Assembly (NCBI RefSeq): GCF_040267705.1
Contig: NZ_CP158374.1
Coordinates: 930,001-994,000, forward strand
Reading direction: 5' to 3'
Source of the DNA: Agromyces sp. G08B096
GTDB lineage: Bacteria > Actinomycetota > Actinomycetes > Actinomycetales > Microbacteriaceae
DNA: 64,000 nt
Positions 37,560 to 45,446 of this stretch are shown one piece after another (positions within the stretch are counted from its first letter, which is position 1; each line of letters starts with the position of its first letter). The notes beneath the pieces were generated by a model. It ran no database searches, was not told the origin of the DNA, and worked only from the letters and a program-made list of their open reading frames with translations. A program made the translations under genes and the position numbers.

Positions 37560-39094
37560 CCGAGCTCCACCGGACCGGCGCGGGCGAGGGCCTGCGCCGG
37601 GACATCCTCACGACGCTGCTGCCCGCCTTCGACGGTCCCGAGGCGCCGCAGTGGGTGCTCGACCTGCTCCGCGAGGGCCTCGGCGGCGTCTGCCTGTTCG
37701 GCTCGAACGTCGTCTCGCCGGGTCAGCTGGCCGCGCTCACCGCGGCGCTGCGCGCGGCCGGCCCCGAGTCGGTCGTCGCGATCGACGAGGAAGGCGGCGA
37801 CGTCACCCGGCTGTTCTACGACCGCGGGGCGCCCTACCCGGGCAACGCGGTGCTGGGCCGGCTCGACCTCCTGGAGGCGACGGAGCAGGTCGCCCGCGAG
37901 GTCGGGCTCGCGCTCCGCGAGGCGGGCGTCACGCTCACCTTCGCGCCGGACGCGGACGTGAACTCCAACCCCGACAACCCGGTCATCGGCGTGCGCAGCT
38001 TCGGCGCCGACCCGGTGCTCGCCGCCCGGCACACGGCCGCCTGGGTGCGTGGGGTGCAGTCGACGGGCATCGCGGCGAGCGCCAAGCACTTCCCCGGGCA
38101 CGGCGACTCGGCGACGGACTCGCACCTGGCGCTGCCGGTGCTCGACGTGCCCGAGCAGGTCCTGGTCGAGCGCGAGCTCGTGCCGTTCCGCGCGGCGATC
38201 GAAGCGGGCACCGCGACCATCATGACCAGCCACATCCTGCTGCCCCAGCTGGATGCGGACCTGCCGGCCACCCTCTCCCCGCGCATTCTGCACAGCCTGC
38301 TCCGCGGGGAGCTGGGGTTCGAGGGCGTCATCGTCACCGACGCCCTCGACATGCAGGGGGCGAGCGGCGAGCGCGGCATCCCGGAAGCTGCCGTGCTCGC
38401 CCTCGTCGCCGGCTGCGACCTGCTGTGCATCGGGTCGGATGTCGCGCCCGAGACGGTCGACGCGATCGTGGCGGCCGTGACGGCGGCGGTCGACGAGGGG
38501 CGCCTCTCGCCGGAGCGTATCGCGGATGCGGCAGCCAGGGTGCGCGCGCTCGCTCGCACCCAGCCGGATGCCTCGGAGCCTGGCGCAGCCGGCGGGACGG
38601 TGCAGCCCGCGCCCTCGCCGATGGGACCCGCCCAGGTGGCACGCGCCTTCGACATCCGCCCCGGCGCGCTCGACGCCCTGCGGGGCGCCCGGCGCGTCGG
38701 CACGGTGGTGCGCGTCGACACGACGGCGAACATCGCGATCGGCGAGGTGCCCTGGGGGCCGTTCGCCGCGGAGGCGGAGGCATCCGCCCCGTCGTGGCTG
38801 TCTCGGGCAGGCATCGTCGTGCTCGCCGCGGACGCGCCGCTCGCGGACCCCGCCGCGCTCCCCGGCCCCGTGCTCGTCGTCGGCAAGGATCTGCACCGGC
38901 ACGCGTTCGCCGTCGCGGCGATCGAGGGCCTCCGGGCGGTCCGCGACGACGTCGTGACGGTCGACCTCGGCTGGCCGAGCACCGACCGCGCGGTCGCCGA
39001 CCTCGCGACGTTCGGCGCCTCGCGCCTCGTGGGCGACGCGCTCATCGACGTCGTCGGTCGTGCGCTCGAGGCCGACCCGGCGGTGCTCGCGTGA
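37556..39094 (+). CDS. GH3 beta-N-acetylhexosaminidase (NagZ/Nag3-like)
   Basis: The 512-residue cytoplasmic enzyme has the N-acetylhexosaminidase motif KHFPGHGDSATDSH (Lys177-His182 and on), which carries the Asp-His catalytic dyad, and the nucleophile Asp262 in VTDALDM. The C-terminal ~180 residues form the second GH3 domain. No signal peptide is present, so it acts on imported disaccharides or muropeptides. The actinobacterial relative Nag3 of Cellulomonas fimi works as a phosphorylase that releases GlcNAc-1-phosphate, so phosphorolysis is possible here. The gene is coupled to permease 2 upstream and the ROK kinase downstream by 4-base overlaps. Confidence 0.9.
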   Translation: MTELHRTGAGEGLRRDILTTLLPAFDGPEAPQWVLDLLREGLGGVCLFGSNVVSPGQLAALTAALRAAGPESVVAIDEEGGDVTRLFYDRGAPYPGNAVLGRLDLLEATEQVAREVGLALREAGVTLTFAPDADVNSNPDNPVIGVRSFGADPVLAARHTAAWVRGVQSTGIAASAKHFPGHGDSATDSHLALPVLDVPEQVLVERELVPFRAAIEAGTATIMTSHILLPQLDADLPATLSPRILHSLLRGELGFEGVIVTDALDMQGASGERGIPEAAVLALVAGCDLLCIGSDVAPETVDAIVAAVTAAVDEGRLSPERIADAAARVRALARTQPDASEPGAAGGTVQPAPSPMGPAQVARAFDIRPGALDALRGARRVGTVVRVDTTANIAIGEVPWGPFAAEAEASAPSWLSRAGIVVLAADAPLADPAALPGPVLVVGKDLHRHAFAVAAIEGLRAVRDDVVTVDLGWPSTDRAVADLATFGASRLVGDALIDVVGRALEADPAVLA

Positions 39095-40017
39095 AACTCG
39101 GCATCGACATCGGCGGCACGAAGACCGCCGCCGTCGCGATCGGCGCGGACGGCGAGCTCACCGACCAGTTGCGGATGCCCACCGGGTTCGGCGCCGATGC
39201 CGTCGTGGCCACGGCGCTCCGCACGGTCGAGCGCATGAGCGAGCTCGCGGGCGTCGAGGCGTCGGCGTTCCAGTCGATCGGGATCGGCATCCCGGGGGCG
39301 GTCGACAGCCGCACGGGCCGGGTGGCCCACGCCGTGAACCTCGGCCTCGAGGGGCTCGACCTCGGGCCGCGTCTGTCCGATCGCCTCGGCGTCGCCGTCC
39401 GCGTCGAGAACGACGTGAAGGCGGCCGCGCTCGGCGCCCATCACCTCCTCGGCGTGGCCGACGGACTCCGCACGCACTCGATGGCCTACCTGAACCTCGG
39501 CACCGGCCTCGCGGCCGGCATCGTGCTCGACGGCCGCCTGCTCCGCGGCGGGCACGGGGTCGCCGGCGAGATCGGCCACATCCCCGTCGATCCGGCCGGC
39601 GAGCTCTGCGGCTGCGGTCAGCGCGGATGCCTCGAGACACTCGCCTCCGGCTGGGCGATCGCGCGCATGTGGCCGACGCAGCACGCGCTGCCGGCTCGCG
39701 ACGTCTTCGACCGCGCCGCGCTCGGCGACGCTCCTGCCGTCGCGGTGCGCGAACGCTTCCTCACCGGCGTCGCCGCGGCCGTGCGCCTGCTCGTCCTCAC
39801 GACCGACGTCGACGACGTCGTCATCGGGGGCGGGCTCGCCGCGCTCGGCGACGAGCTCGTGACGGGAACGCGTCGTATCCTCGACGAGTGGAGCGCCGAC
39901 TCGGCGTTCCTCGCTTCCCTCGGCCTCGCGCGGCGCGTGCAGGTCGTTCCCCACGGATTCCCGGCTGCGGCGGTGGGTGCCGCGCTGGTTGGAGAGGACC
40001 CATGGCAGAGATCGTGA
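39091..40017 (+). CDS. ROK-family sugar kinase (probable N-acetylglucosamine kinase)
   Basis: The 308-residue kinase has an N-terminal ATP-binding motif (LGIDIGGTKTAAVAIG) and the ROK signature GHGVAGEIGHIPVDP. The zinc motif CGCGQRGCLE completes it. There is no DNA-binding domain. GTG 39091 overlaps the GH3 stop. It should phosphorylate the sugar freed by GH3 at O6, feeding NagB after deacetylation. The deacetylase is not in this cluster; the only NagA in the window is at 47.6 kb. Confidence 0.9.
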   Translation: MKLGIDIGGTKTAAVAIGADGELTDQLRMPTGFGADAVVATALRTVERMSELAGVEASAFQSIGIGIPGAVDSRTGRVAHAVNLGLEGLDLGPRLSDRLGVAVRVENDVKAAALGAHHLLGVADGLRTHSMAYLNLGTGLAAGIVLDGRLLRGGHGVAGEIGHIPVDPAGELCGCGQRGCLETLASGWAIARMWPTQHALPARDVFDRAALGDAPAVAVRERFLTGVAAAVRLLVLTTDVDDVVIGGGLAALGDELVTGTRRILDEWSADSAFLASLGLARRVQVVPHGFPAAAVGAALVGEDPWQRS

Positions 40018-40787
40018 TCGTCCCGGGCGAGCAGGAGGCAGGCGACCTGGTCGCCGACGCCATCGTCGCCCTCATCAAGGCCAAGCCCGACGCCGTGCTC
40101 GGGCTCGCCACCGGGTCGACCCCGCTCGCGACCTACCGCGCTCTCGCCCGGCGCATCCACGACGACCGCATCGACGTCCGCGGCATCCGCGGGTTCGCGC
40201 TCGACGAGTACGTCGGCCTGCCCGCCGGGCACCCCGAGAGCTACCGCGCGGTCATCACGCGCGAGGTCGTCGAACCTCTCGGCCTCACGCCCGAGCTCGT
40301 CCGGGTGCCGAACGGCGACCCGGCCGGCATCGAGCACGCGGGCGCCGACTACGAGGCGGCGATCACTGCGGCGGGCGGCGTCGACCTGCAGATCCTCGGC
40401 ATCGGCCGCACCGGGCACATCGGCTTCAACGAGCCGGGCTCGTCGCTCGCGTCGCTCACGCGCGTGAAGACGCTGACCGCTCCGACGAGGGCCGACAACG
40501 CGCGGTTCTTCGACTCGCCCGACGACGTCCCGATGCACTGCATCACGCAGGGCATCGGCACCATCCTCCGGGCGCGGCACCTCGTCCTCCTCGCCTTCGG
40601 CGAGGCGAAGGCGCCGGCCGTGGCCGCGGCCGTCGAAGGCCCGGTGTCCGCGAGCCAGCCGGGTTCGGCGATCCAGCTGCACCCGCACGCGACGGTCGTC
40701 GTCGACGAGGCGGCCGCCTCGCAGCTCGCCAACATCGACTACTACCGGCACGCGTGGGCGAACAAGCCGGCCTGGCAGGGCATCTGA
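40002..40787 (+). CDS. nagB: Glucosamine-6-phosphate deaminase
   Basis: The 261-residue enzyme converts glucosamine-6-phosphate to fructose-6-phosphate and ammonia. Recognisable residues are the phosphate loop LATGSTPLATY, the catalytic Asp68 in FALDEYVG, and His139/Glu144 in RTGHIGFNEPGS. These correspond to Asp72, His143 and Glu148 of E. coli NagB. ATG 40002 overlaps the kinase gene by 16 bases and has GGAGAGG in front. It is the last gene of cluster A, followed by a tandem repeat and a hairpin. Confidence 0.96.
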   Translation: MAEIVIVPGEQEAGDLVADAIVALIKAKPDAVLGLATGSTPLATYRALARRIHDDRIDVRGIRGFALDEYVGLPAGHPESYRAVITREVVEPLGLTPELVRVPNGDPAGIEHAGADYEAAITAAGGVDLQILGIGRTGHIGFNEPGSSLASLTRVKTLTAPTRADNARFFDSPDDVPMHCITQGIGTILRARHLVLLAFGEAKAPAVAAAVEGPVSASQPGSAIQLHPHATVVVDEAAASQLANIDYYRHAWANKPAWQGI

Positions 40788-40844
40788 GCGTCGCCGGGCG
40801 CTGAGCGTCGTCGGGCGCTGAGCGTCGTCGTAGGCTGAGCGAGC
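40785..40844 (+). repeat. 17-bp tandem repeat beginning at the nagB stop codon
   Basis: The unit tgagcgtcgtcgggcgc occurs three times (40785, 40802, 40819, the last ending taggc), with a truncated fourth copy at 40836. The first copy includes the nagB stop, so each unit carries a TGA. Confidence 0.8.
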
Positions 40845-40846
40845 AA

Positions 40847-40879
40847 ATGCCGCGGGTGCGGGGCATCCATTCGCGGCAT
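40847..40879. terminator. Hairpin between nagB and the TetR gene
   Basis: ATGCCGCG (40847-40854) pairs with CGCGGCAT (40872-40879) across a 17-base loop. The genes on either side are convergent, so it could stop both transcripts. Confidence 0.5.
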
Positions 40880-40887
40880 CCTCCGGG

Positions 40888-41478
40888 TCAGCGGGGGAGG
40901 ACGTCCGCGATCGCGGTGAGGTAGGCGTCCTCGTCGAACCCGTCGACGATCGCGCGCTGCACCATGAAGCCGGGCGCGACGCCGAGCACGACCGGGGCGA
41001 CGCGGTCGGCCCAGGCGGCGGGATCGCCGTCGACCCGCCCTGGCTCGGCGCGCGCCCATTCGGCGAGCGCAGCGGCGACGGTCGCGCGCAGTTGCATGAA
41101 GACGCCGTTGGCGAGCCGGCGGATCTCGGGGTCGATGGCCGCCTCGGCCCAGAGCTGGACGAACAGCACGCTGAACGGCTCTCGGCGGATGCCGTCGATG
41201 AGGATCGCCATGACCTGCGCCGGGCCGAGGGGGGCGCCGCCGCCCCGGCCGGCCGCGAGCTCTTCGCGCCTGGCGGCGAGCACGGTCGCCGCGACCTCGG
41301 CGAAGAGCTCCTGCTTTCCGGCGAAGTGGCCGTAGATCGCCCCCGCGGACAGGCCGGACTCCTGGATGATGTCGGCCATGGAGGTGCCCCGGTACCCCTT
41401 CCGCGCGAAGCAGCGGATCGCGGCGCCGACGATCTCGGCGCGTCGGGCGACTCGGTGCGCCTCGGTGACCTTCGGCAT
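40888..41478 (-). CDS. TetR-family transcriptional regulator
   Basis: The 196-residue repressor has an N-terminal helix-turn-helix at residues ~10-55 (RRAEIVGAAIRCFARKGYRG, then SAGAIYGHFAGKQELF) and a helical ligand domain. ATG 41478 is preceded by GAGGAGGG; an upstream TTG at 41505 is less likely. It is divergent from a YhgE-like membrane protein, and a 28-bp palindrome lies between them, so it probably represses that gene and itself. Confidence 0.92.
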   Translation of the reverse strand: MPKVTEAHRVARRAEIVGAAIRCFARKGYRGTSMADIIQESGLSAGAIYGHFAGKQELFAEVAATVLAARREELAAGRGGGAPLGPAQVMAILIDGIRREPFSVLFVQLWAEAAIDPEIRRLANGVFMQLRATVAAALAEWARAEPGRVDGDPAAWADRVAPVVLGVAPGFMVQRAIVDGFDEDAYLTAIADVLPR

Positions 41479-41498
41479 CGGGGCCCTCCTCTCGTGGC

Positions 41499-41530
41499 TT
41501 GACAAGCATACGGCTCGGGCGGACTATAAA
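41499..41530 (+). promoter_or_regulatory. Promoter of the YhgE-like gene
   Basis: A consensus -35 TTGACA (41499-41504) is followed by an AT-rich -10 within actataaa (about 41523-41530). The -10 overlaps the TetR palindrome. Confidence 0.55.
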
Positions 41531-41552
41531 GAACGAGTATTCGTTTTTTATA
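41525..41552. promoter_or_regulatory. 28-bp TetR operator palindrome
   Basis: The site reads TATAAA-AACGA-GTAT-TCGTT-TTTATA in outline and is almost perfectly self-complementary over 28 bases. It is a sharp AT-rich island in very GC-rich DNA and lies between the divergent TetR and membrane-protein genes. Confidence 0.8.
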
Positions 41553-41565
41553 GAGAGGCCCGATC

Positions 41566-42630
41566 ATGTCGGCACCGCACATCGCCCCGCGATCTGCACC
41601 CCACACCCCGATCGCGCGCGTGGCAGCCCTCGGCCTCGTCCTCGCCGCCATCGTCTCGGTGCTCGTCCTCGCCTTCGCCTGGCCGTCGGTGACGGCCGAA
41701 CCACGCGACCTCCCCGTCGCGATCTCCGGGACGCCGGAGGCGGTCGACCTCGCCCGGCAGGCCGTCGACGACGCCCAGCCCGGTGCGATCGCCTTCGATG
41801 AAGTCGACGACCGCGAGGCCGCCGTCGCCGCGATCCAGGCCCGCGACGTGTACGGGGCCGTGCTGCTCGGCCCGGAGGCCGAGGTGCTCACCTCCTCGGC
41901 CGCGAGCCTGCCCGTGAGCCAGCTGCTGAGCGGGGTCGCCGACCGCCTCGAGGAAGGCGTCAACGCGCAGGCCGCCGCCGCAGCGGCCGCCGCGGGATCG
42001 CCCGTCGCGCCACCGCACATCGAGGTCGAGGTGACCGACGTCGTGCCCCTCGCCGAGTCCGACCCCCGCGGCACCGGGCTCACCGCCGCGATGTTCCCGC
42101 TCGTGCTGGGCGGCATGCTCGGCGGCATCGCCGTCTCGCTCGCCGTCATCGGCGCCCTGCGGCGCCTGCTCGCGGTCGCGATCTACGCCGCCGTCGGCGG
42201 GCTCGCGCTCGCCGCCATCCTGGGCCCGTGGTTCGGCGGGCTGCAGGGCGAGTATTGGCTGAACAGCGCCGCCATCGCGCTCGCGCTCGCGGCGGTCGCC
42301 GCGCCCATCACGGGGTTCGTCGCCCTCATCGGCCGTGCCGGCATCGCCGTCGGGCCGGTCGTCATGCTCCTGTTCGCGAACCCCATCTCCGCGGCGGCCA
42401 TGCCGAAGGAGTTCCTGCCCGCGCCGTGGGGCGAGGTCGGCCAGTGGTTCCCGCCGGGGGCCGCGGCGACCTTGCTCCGCGACCTCTCGTACTTCCCGGC
42501 GGCCGATCAGGCCTTCCCGTGGCTCGTGCTCGCGTGCTGGGCGGTCGGCGGTGCGCTGCTGTCCGTCGTCGGACACTTCCGCACCGCGGGCGGCGCCGAA
42601 GCGGACGCGGAGGCCGCCGAGGCGGTGTGA
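41566..42630 (+). CDS. YhgE/Pip-like ABC-2-type membrane protein
   Basis: The 354-residue protein has one N-terminal membrane helix (~20-40), an extracytoplasmic domain of ~120 residues, and about five to six C-terminal helices from residue ~165. This is the layout of YhgE/Pip and DUF3533-like proteins. It has no ATPase partner nearby. Such proteins under TetR control are often linked to export or envelope stress, but the function is not established. The start is just downstream of the operator, with AGAGAGG as ribosome-binding site. Confidence 0.8.
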   Translation: MSAPHIAPRSAPHTPIARVAALGLVLAAIVSVLVLAFAWPSVTAEPRDLPVAISGTPEAVDLARQAVDDAQPGAIAFDEVDDREAAVAAIQARDVYGAVLLGPEAEVLTSSAASLPVSQLLSGVADRLEEGVNAQAAAAAAAAGSPVAPPHIEVEVTDVVPLAESDPRGTGLTAAMFPLVLGGMLGGIAVSLAVIGALRRLLAVAIYAAVGGLALAAILGPWFGGLQGEYWLNSAAIALALAAVAAPITGFVALIGRAGIAVGPVVMLLFANPISAAAMPKEFLPAPWGEVGQWFPPGAAATLLRDLSYFPAADQAFPWLVLACWAVGGALLSVVGHFRTAGGAEADAEAAEAV

Positions 42631-42680
42631 GCTCGGCGGTGTCGCCGGCGGATGCCGCGGCAGCGCCTCCGGTCCTTCGC

Positions 42681-42738
42681 CGTGTCGGCGGGATTCGCCG
42701 GTGCGGGGCGCGGCGCACCGGCGAATAGGGCCGACACG
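42681..42738. terminator. 58-base inverted repeat between convergent genes
   Basis: Two 25-base arms (42681-42705 and 42714-42738) match at 9 outer and 12 inner positions, with four mismatches between, around an 8-base loop. It lies in the 150-base gap between the convergent YhgE-like and YrdB genes and should act as a two-way terminator. Confidence 0.75.
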
Positions 42739-42780
42739 GGGCGCGATCGGCCGGGAAGCGGGCGCCGCGCCGACCGGGCG

Positions 42781-43146
42781 TCAGCCCGCGAACTCCTTGC
42801 GGCCGTTGATGATGCCGCTCACCGCCGCCACCACGGCGAGCACGACCGCGACGACGGGCTGGCCCATGATCCACCAGGCGATCGCGGCCGAGGAGAACAC
42901 CGCGATCTCCACGATCGCCTTCACGAACGGATCGACGGCGAACACCGCCTTCGGCGACCGGAACAGGCCCCACAGCAGGATCGCCAGCAGCGGAGCGCCG
43001 ATGCCGATGAGCACGCCGGGCCACGGCAGCGGGAACGCCGTGAAGCCGAAGATGCCGAGCGTGACGATCGCGAAGACCTCCAGGAGGAAGCGCAGGACGT
43101 CGTTCGGGCCGATCTTCGGCATGGGCTCGGGGGTGCGGTCGTTCAC
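42781..43146 (-). CDS. YrdB-family (DUF2568) small membrane protein
   Basis: The 121-residue protein has four hydrophobic helices, typical of the DUF2568/YrdB family of unknown function. GTG 43146 is preferred: a TAGGCT -10 box ends 8 bases upstream, while a TTG at 43155 would overlap that box. The gene is transcribed in the same direction as purU, 26 bases downstream of its stop. Confidence 0.8.
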   Translation of the reverse strand: MNDRTPEPMPKIGPNDVLRFLLEVFAIVTLGIFGFTAFPLPWPGVLIGIGAPLLAILLWGLFRSPKAVFAVDPFVKAIVEIAVFSSAAIAWWIMGQPVVAVVLAVVAAVSGIINGRKEFAG

Positions 43147-43154
43147 GACCGTCA

Positions 43155-43160
43155 AGCCTA
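43155..43160 (-). promoter_or_regulatory. -10 box TAGGCT before the YrdB gene
   Basis: On the minus strand TAGGCT ends 8 bases before GTG 43146, close to the leaderless spacing used elsewhere. Confidence 0.45.
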
Positions 43161-43171
43161 ACGCGACGCGG

Positions 43172-44044
43172 TCAGCGGAAGATGATGGTGCGTGCGCCGT
43201 CGAGCAGCACCCGGCGCTCGGCGAACCATTTCACGGCCTGGCTGAGGGTGCGGCTCTCCTCGTCCTGGCCGATGGCGACGAGCTCGGCGACGCTGCGGGA
43301 GTGGTCGACGCGCACGACGTTCTGCTCGATGATCGGGCCCTCGTCGAGGTCGCTCGTCACGAAGTGCGCCGTCGCGCCGATGAGCTTCACGCCTCGGGCG
43401 TGCGCCTGCCGGTAGGGGTTCGCGCCCTTGAAGCCGGGGAGGAACGAGTGGTGGATGTTGATGCACCGGCCGGCGAGGGCGTCGCACAGCTCGGGCGAGA
43501 GGATCTGCATGTACCGGGCGAGGACGACGAGCTCGATGTCGTGCTCGTCGACGGCCTCCAGCACGCGCCGTTCGAACGCCGCCTTCTCCTCGGGGCCGGT
43601 GACGGGCGCGGACTCGAACGGCACCGTGTAGAAGTCGACGAGGTCGCGGAGGGTGCCGTGGTTCGACAGCACGAGCGGGATCTCGATGGGCAGCTGGCCC
43701 GCCCGCTGCCGGAAGAGCAGGTCGTTGACGCAGTGGCCGGCGGTGGACGCGAGCACGAGGGTGCGGAGCGGGCGGCCGACCTCGTCGAGGTGCCAGGTCA
43801 TGTCCCACTGCGCGACCACGGGCCGCAGCGCCTCCTCGAACTCGGCGCGACCGGCGGGCGACTCGACCTGGACGCGCATGAAGAAACGCCCGGTGTCGGC
43901 CGAGGCGAACTGCTGGCTCTCGGTGATGTTGCCGCGTGCCGCGACGATGGCTCCGCTCACCGCGTGCACGATGCCCGGACCGTCGGCGCAGGCGAGGGTG
44001 AACACCCAGTGGTTCAGGTGGCCGTCGGCGGGGGAGGAGGTCAT
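43172..44044 (-). CDS. purU: Formyltetrahydrofolate deformylase
   Basis: The 290-residue enzyme hydrolyses 10-formyl-THF to THF and formate, balancing the one-carbon pool. An N-terminal ACT domain (~residues 10-85, with GPGIVHAVSGAI) is followed by a formyltransferase-like domain. The catalytic region is INIHHSFLPGFKGANPYRQA with the distal DLDEGPIIEQ. The extra ACT domain and HHSFLPGF distinguish it from PurN. ATG 44044 is 6 bases after a TACGCT box, so the gene appears leaderless. Confidence 0.95.
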   Translation of the reverse strand: MTSSPADGHLNHWVFTLACADGPGIVHAVSGAIVAARGNITESQQFASADTGRFFMRVQVESPAGRAEFEEALRPVVAQWDMTWHLDEVGRPLRTLVLASTAGHCVNDLLFRQRAGQLPIEIPLVLSNHGTLRDLVDFYTVPFESAPVTGPEEKAAFERRVLEAVDEHDIELVVLARYMQILSPELCDALAGRCINIHHSFLPGFKGANPYRQAHARGVKLIGATAHFVTSDLDEGPIIEQNVVRVDHSRSVAELVAIGQDEESRTLSQAVKWFAERRVLLDGARTIIFR

Positions 44045-44050
44045 CCAGCC

Positions 44051-44056
44051 AGCGTA
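44051..44056 (-). promoter_or_regulatory. -10 box TACGCT of leaderless purU
   Basis: On the minus strand TACGCT ends exactly 6 bases before the purU ATG. Confidence 0.55.
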
Positions 44057-44186
44057 CAAGCCGCACGGGTACACTGATGGGTGGTCGGCGGTCCCCGCAC
44101 GGCCCTGGGCGCGCACACGAGCGCGTAGTCGACCCGCCGCGGTGCACATTCCCGCCGGCGGGGAACGCCGTCGGAGAGACATCCTG

Positions 44187-45446
44187 ATGTCCGTCACCGA
44201 ATCCCCGCGCTCGCGCGCGACCGCCATGCCGTGGCCGGGCCTCGTCGCCCTCGCTGCGGCCGTCTTCCTGTCCATCACGATCGAGCTGCTGCCGACGGGC
44301 CTTCTGCCCGAGATGGGGGCAGGACTGGCGGTGCCGGCCGCCCTCATCGGGCTCACCGTCTCGGTGTTCGCGTTCACCGTCGTGCTCACGTCGACGACGC
44401 TGGTCGCCGCCACGAGCCGGATGCCCCGCCGCGGACTGCTCGTCGCGGTGCTCGTCGTCCTCGGCGTCTCGACCGCGCTGTCGGCGCTCGCGACCGAGTA
44501 CTGGATGCTCATCGCCGCGCGCGTGCTCGGCGGCCTCGCCCACGGCGTCTTCTGGTCGATCGTCGCCGCGACGGCGTCCCGGCTGGTGCCCGAGCGGCTC
44601 ATCGGTCGAGCGGTCGCGGTCGTGCTCGGCGGCGGCACGCTCGCGATGATCCTCGGCGTGCCCGCGTCGACGATCCTCGGTCAGGCGCTCGGCTGGCGCG
44701 CGGCCTTCGCGATCGTCGGCGGGCTCACCCTGCTCGGGGCGCTGGCGGTTCGGCTCGCGCTGCCGCGGGCCGAGGCCGGCGCGGCGCCCACGGCCGCGAG
44801 ATACCGGCCGGGCGACCCCGGCTTCGCGTCGGTGCTCCTGCTGTGCGTGGTGACGGCCGTCACGATGCTCGGCCAGTACGCCGTGACGACGTACGTGGCG
44901 CCGCTCGTGACCGACCTGATCGGGCTGCCGGCCGGTGCCGTGGGGCCGCTGCTGTTCCTCTCGGGCGTCGCCGGCGCCGTCGGCCTCGTCGCCGCGGGAT
45001 CTCCCCTCGCCCGCAACGCCACCGCGGCCATGCTCACCGCCCTCGGCGTCGCCGCCGTCGCCCTGGCCGTGCTCGGGCTCGCCATCACCCCCGTGGTCTC
45101 GGTGGCCGCGTTCGCCGTGTGGGGGCTCGCGTTCGGGGCGATCCCGCCGCTGCTGCAGACCCGGCTGCTCCGGACGGCGCCGCCGACGCACCGGGATGCC
45201 GCGAGCGCGCTGTACACCACGGCGTTCAACACCGGCATCGGCGGCGGCGCCCTCGTGGGATCGATCGTGTTCGGCGCGTTCGGGGTCGCCGCCCTGCCCT
45301 GGGGCTATGCCGCGGTCCTCGTCGTGGCGGCCGTGCTCGTCGCCGTCGGCGCCAGGTCGGGTCGCCGCGGCAGCCCGATCGGGGATGCCACGCCGCCGGC
45401 TCAGCCCGCCGGGACGAGTACGCCGACGCGGCCGTCGACGACGTAG
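44187..45446 (+). CDS. MFS transporter (DHA1 / Cmx-CmrA-like)
   Basis: The 419-residue major-facilitator protein has twelve predicted helices. The loop after helix 2 (AATSRMPRRGLLVA) and the motif C-like stretch GGGTLAMILGVPASTIL in helix 5 fit drug:H+ antiporter family 1 and sugar-efflux relatives. ATG 44187 follows GGAGAG. Its last 46 bases overlap the end of the convergent sigma-factor gene. The substrate cannot be told. The 142 bases upstream are shared with divergent purU and include a short hairpin near 44150-44170. Confidence 0.9.
   Translation: MSVTESPRSRATAMPWPGLVALAAAVFLSITIELLPTGLLPEMGAGLAVPAALIGLTVSVFAFTVVLTSTTLVAATSRMPRRGLLVAVLVVLGVSTALSALATEYWMLIAARVLGGLAHGVFWSIVAATASRLVPERLIGRAVAVVLGGGTLAMILGVPASTILGQALGWRAAFAIVGGLTLLGALAVRLALPRAEAGAAPTAARYRPGDPGFASVLLLCVVTAVTMLGQYAVTTYVAPLVTDLIGLPAGAVGPLLFLSGVAGAVGLVAAGSPLARNATAAMLTALGVAAVALAVLGLAITPVVSVAAFAVWGLAFGAIPPLLQTRLLRTAPPTHRDAASALYTTAFNTGIGGGALVGSIVFGAFGVAALPWGYAAVLVVAAVLVAVGARSGRRGSPIGDATPPAQPAGTSTPTRPSTT

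Noticed and set aside
40847..40924. 25-codon ORF after a TAGGCT box downstream of nagB
   Set aside because: The start lies inside a hairpin, and the box is part of a tandem repeat. The peptide is Arg/Gly-rich and looks like chance.
43146..43155. TTG 43155 as start of the YrdB gene
   Set aside because: It would fall on the TAGGCT -10 box, so a transcript from that promoter could not include it; GTG 43146 fits better.
45401..45446. The 46-base overlap of the MFS and sigma-factor 3' ends as a possible frameshift
   Set aside because: Both proteins keep plausible C-termini (a hydrophilic MFS tail and a beta-rich sigma tail). Convergent overlaps of this size occur naturally in compact genomes.
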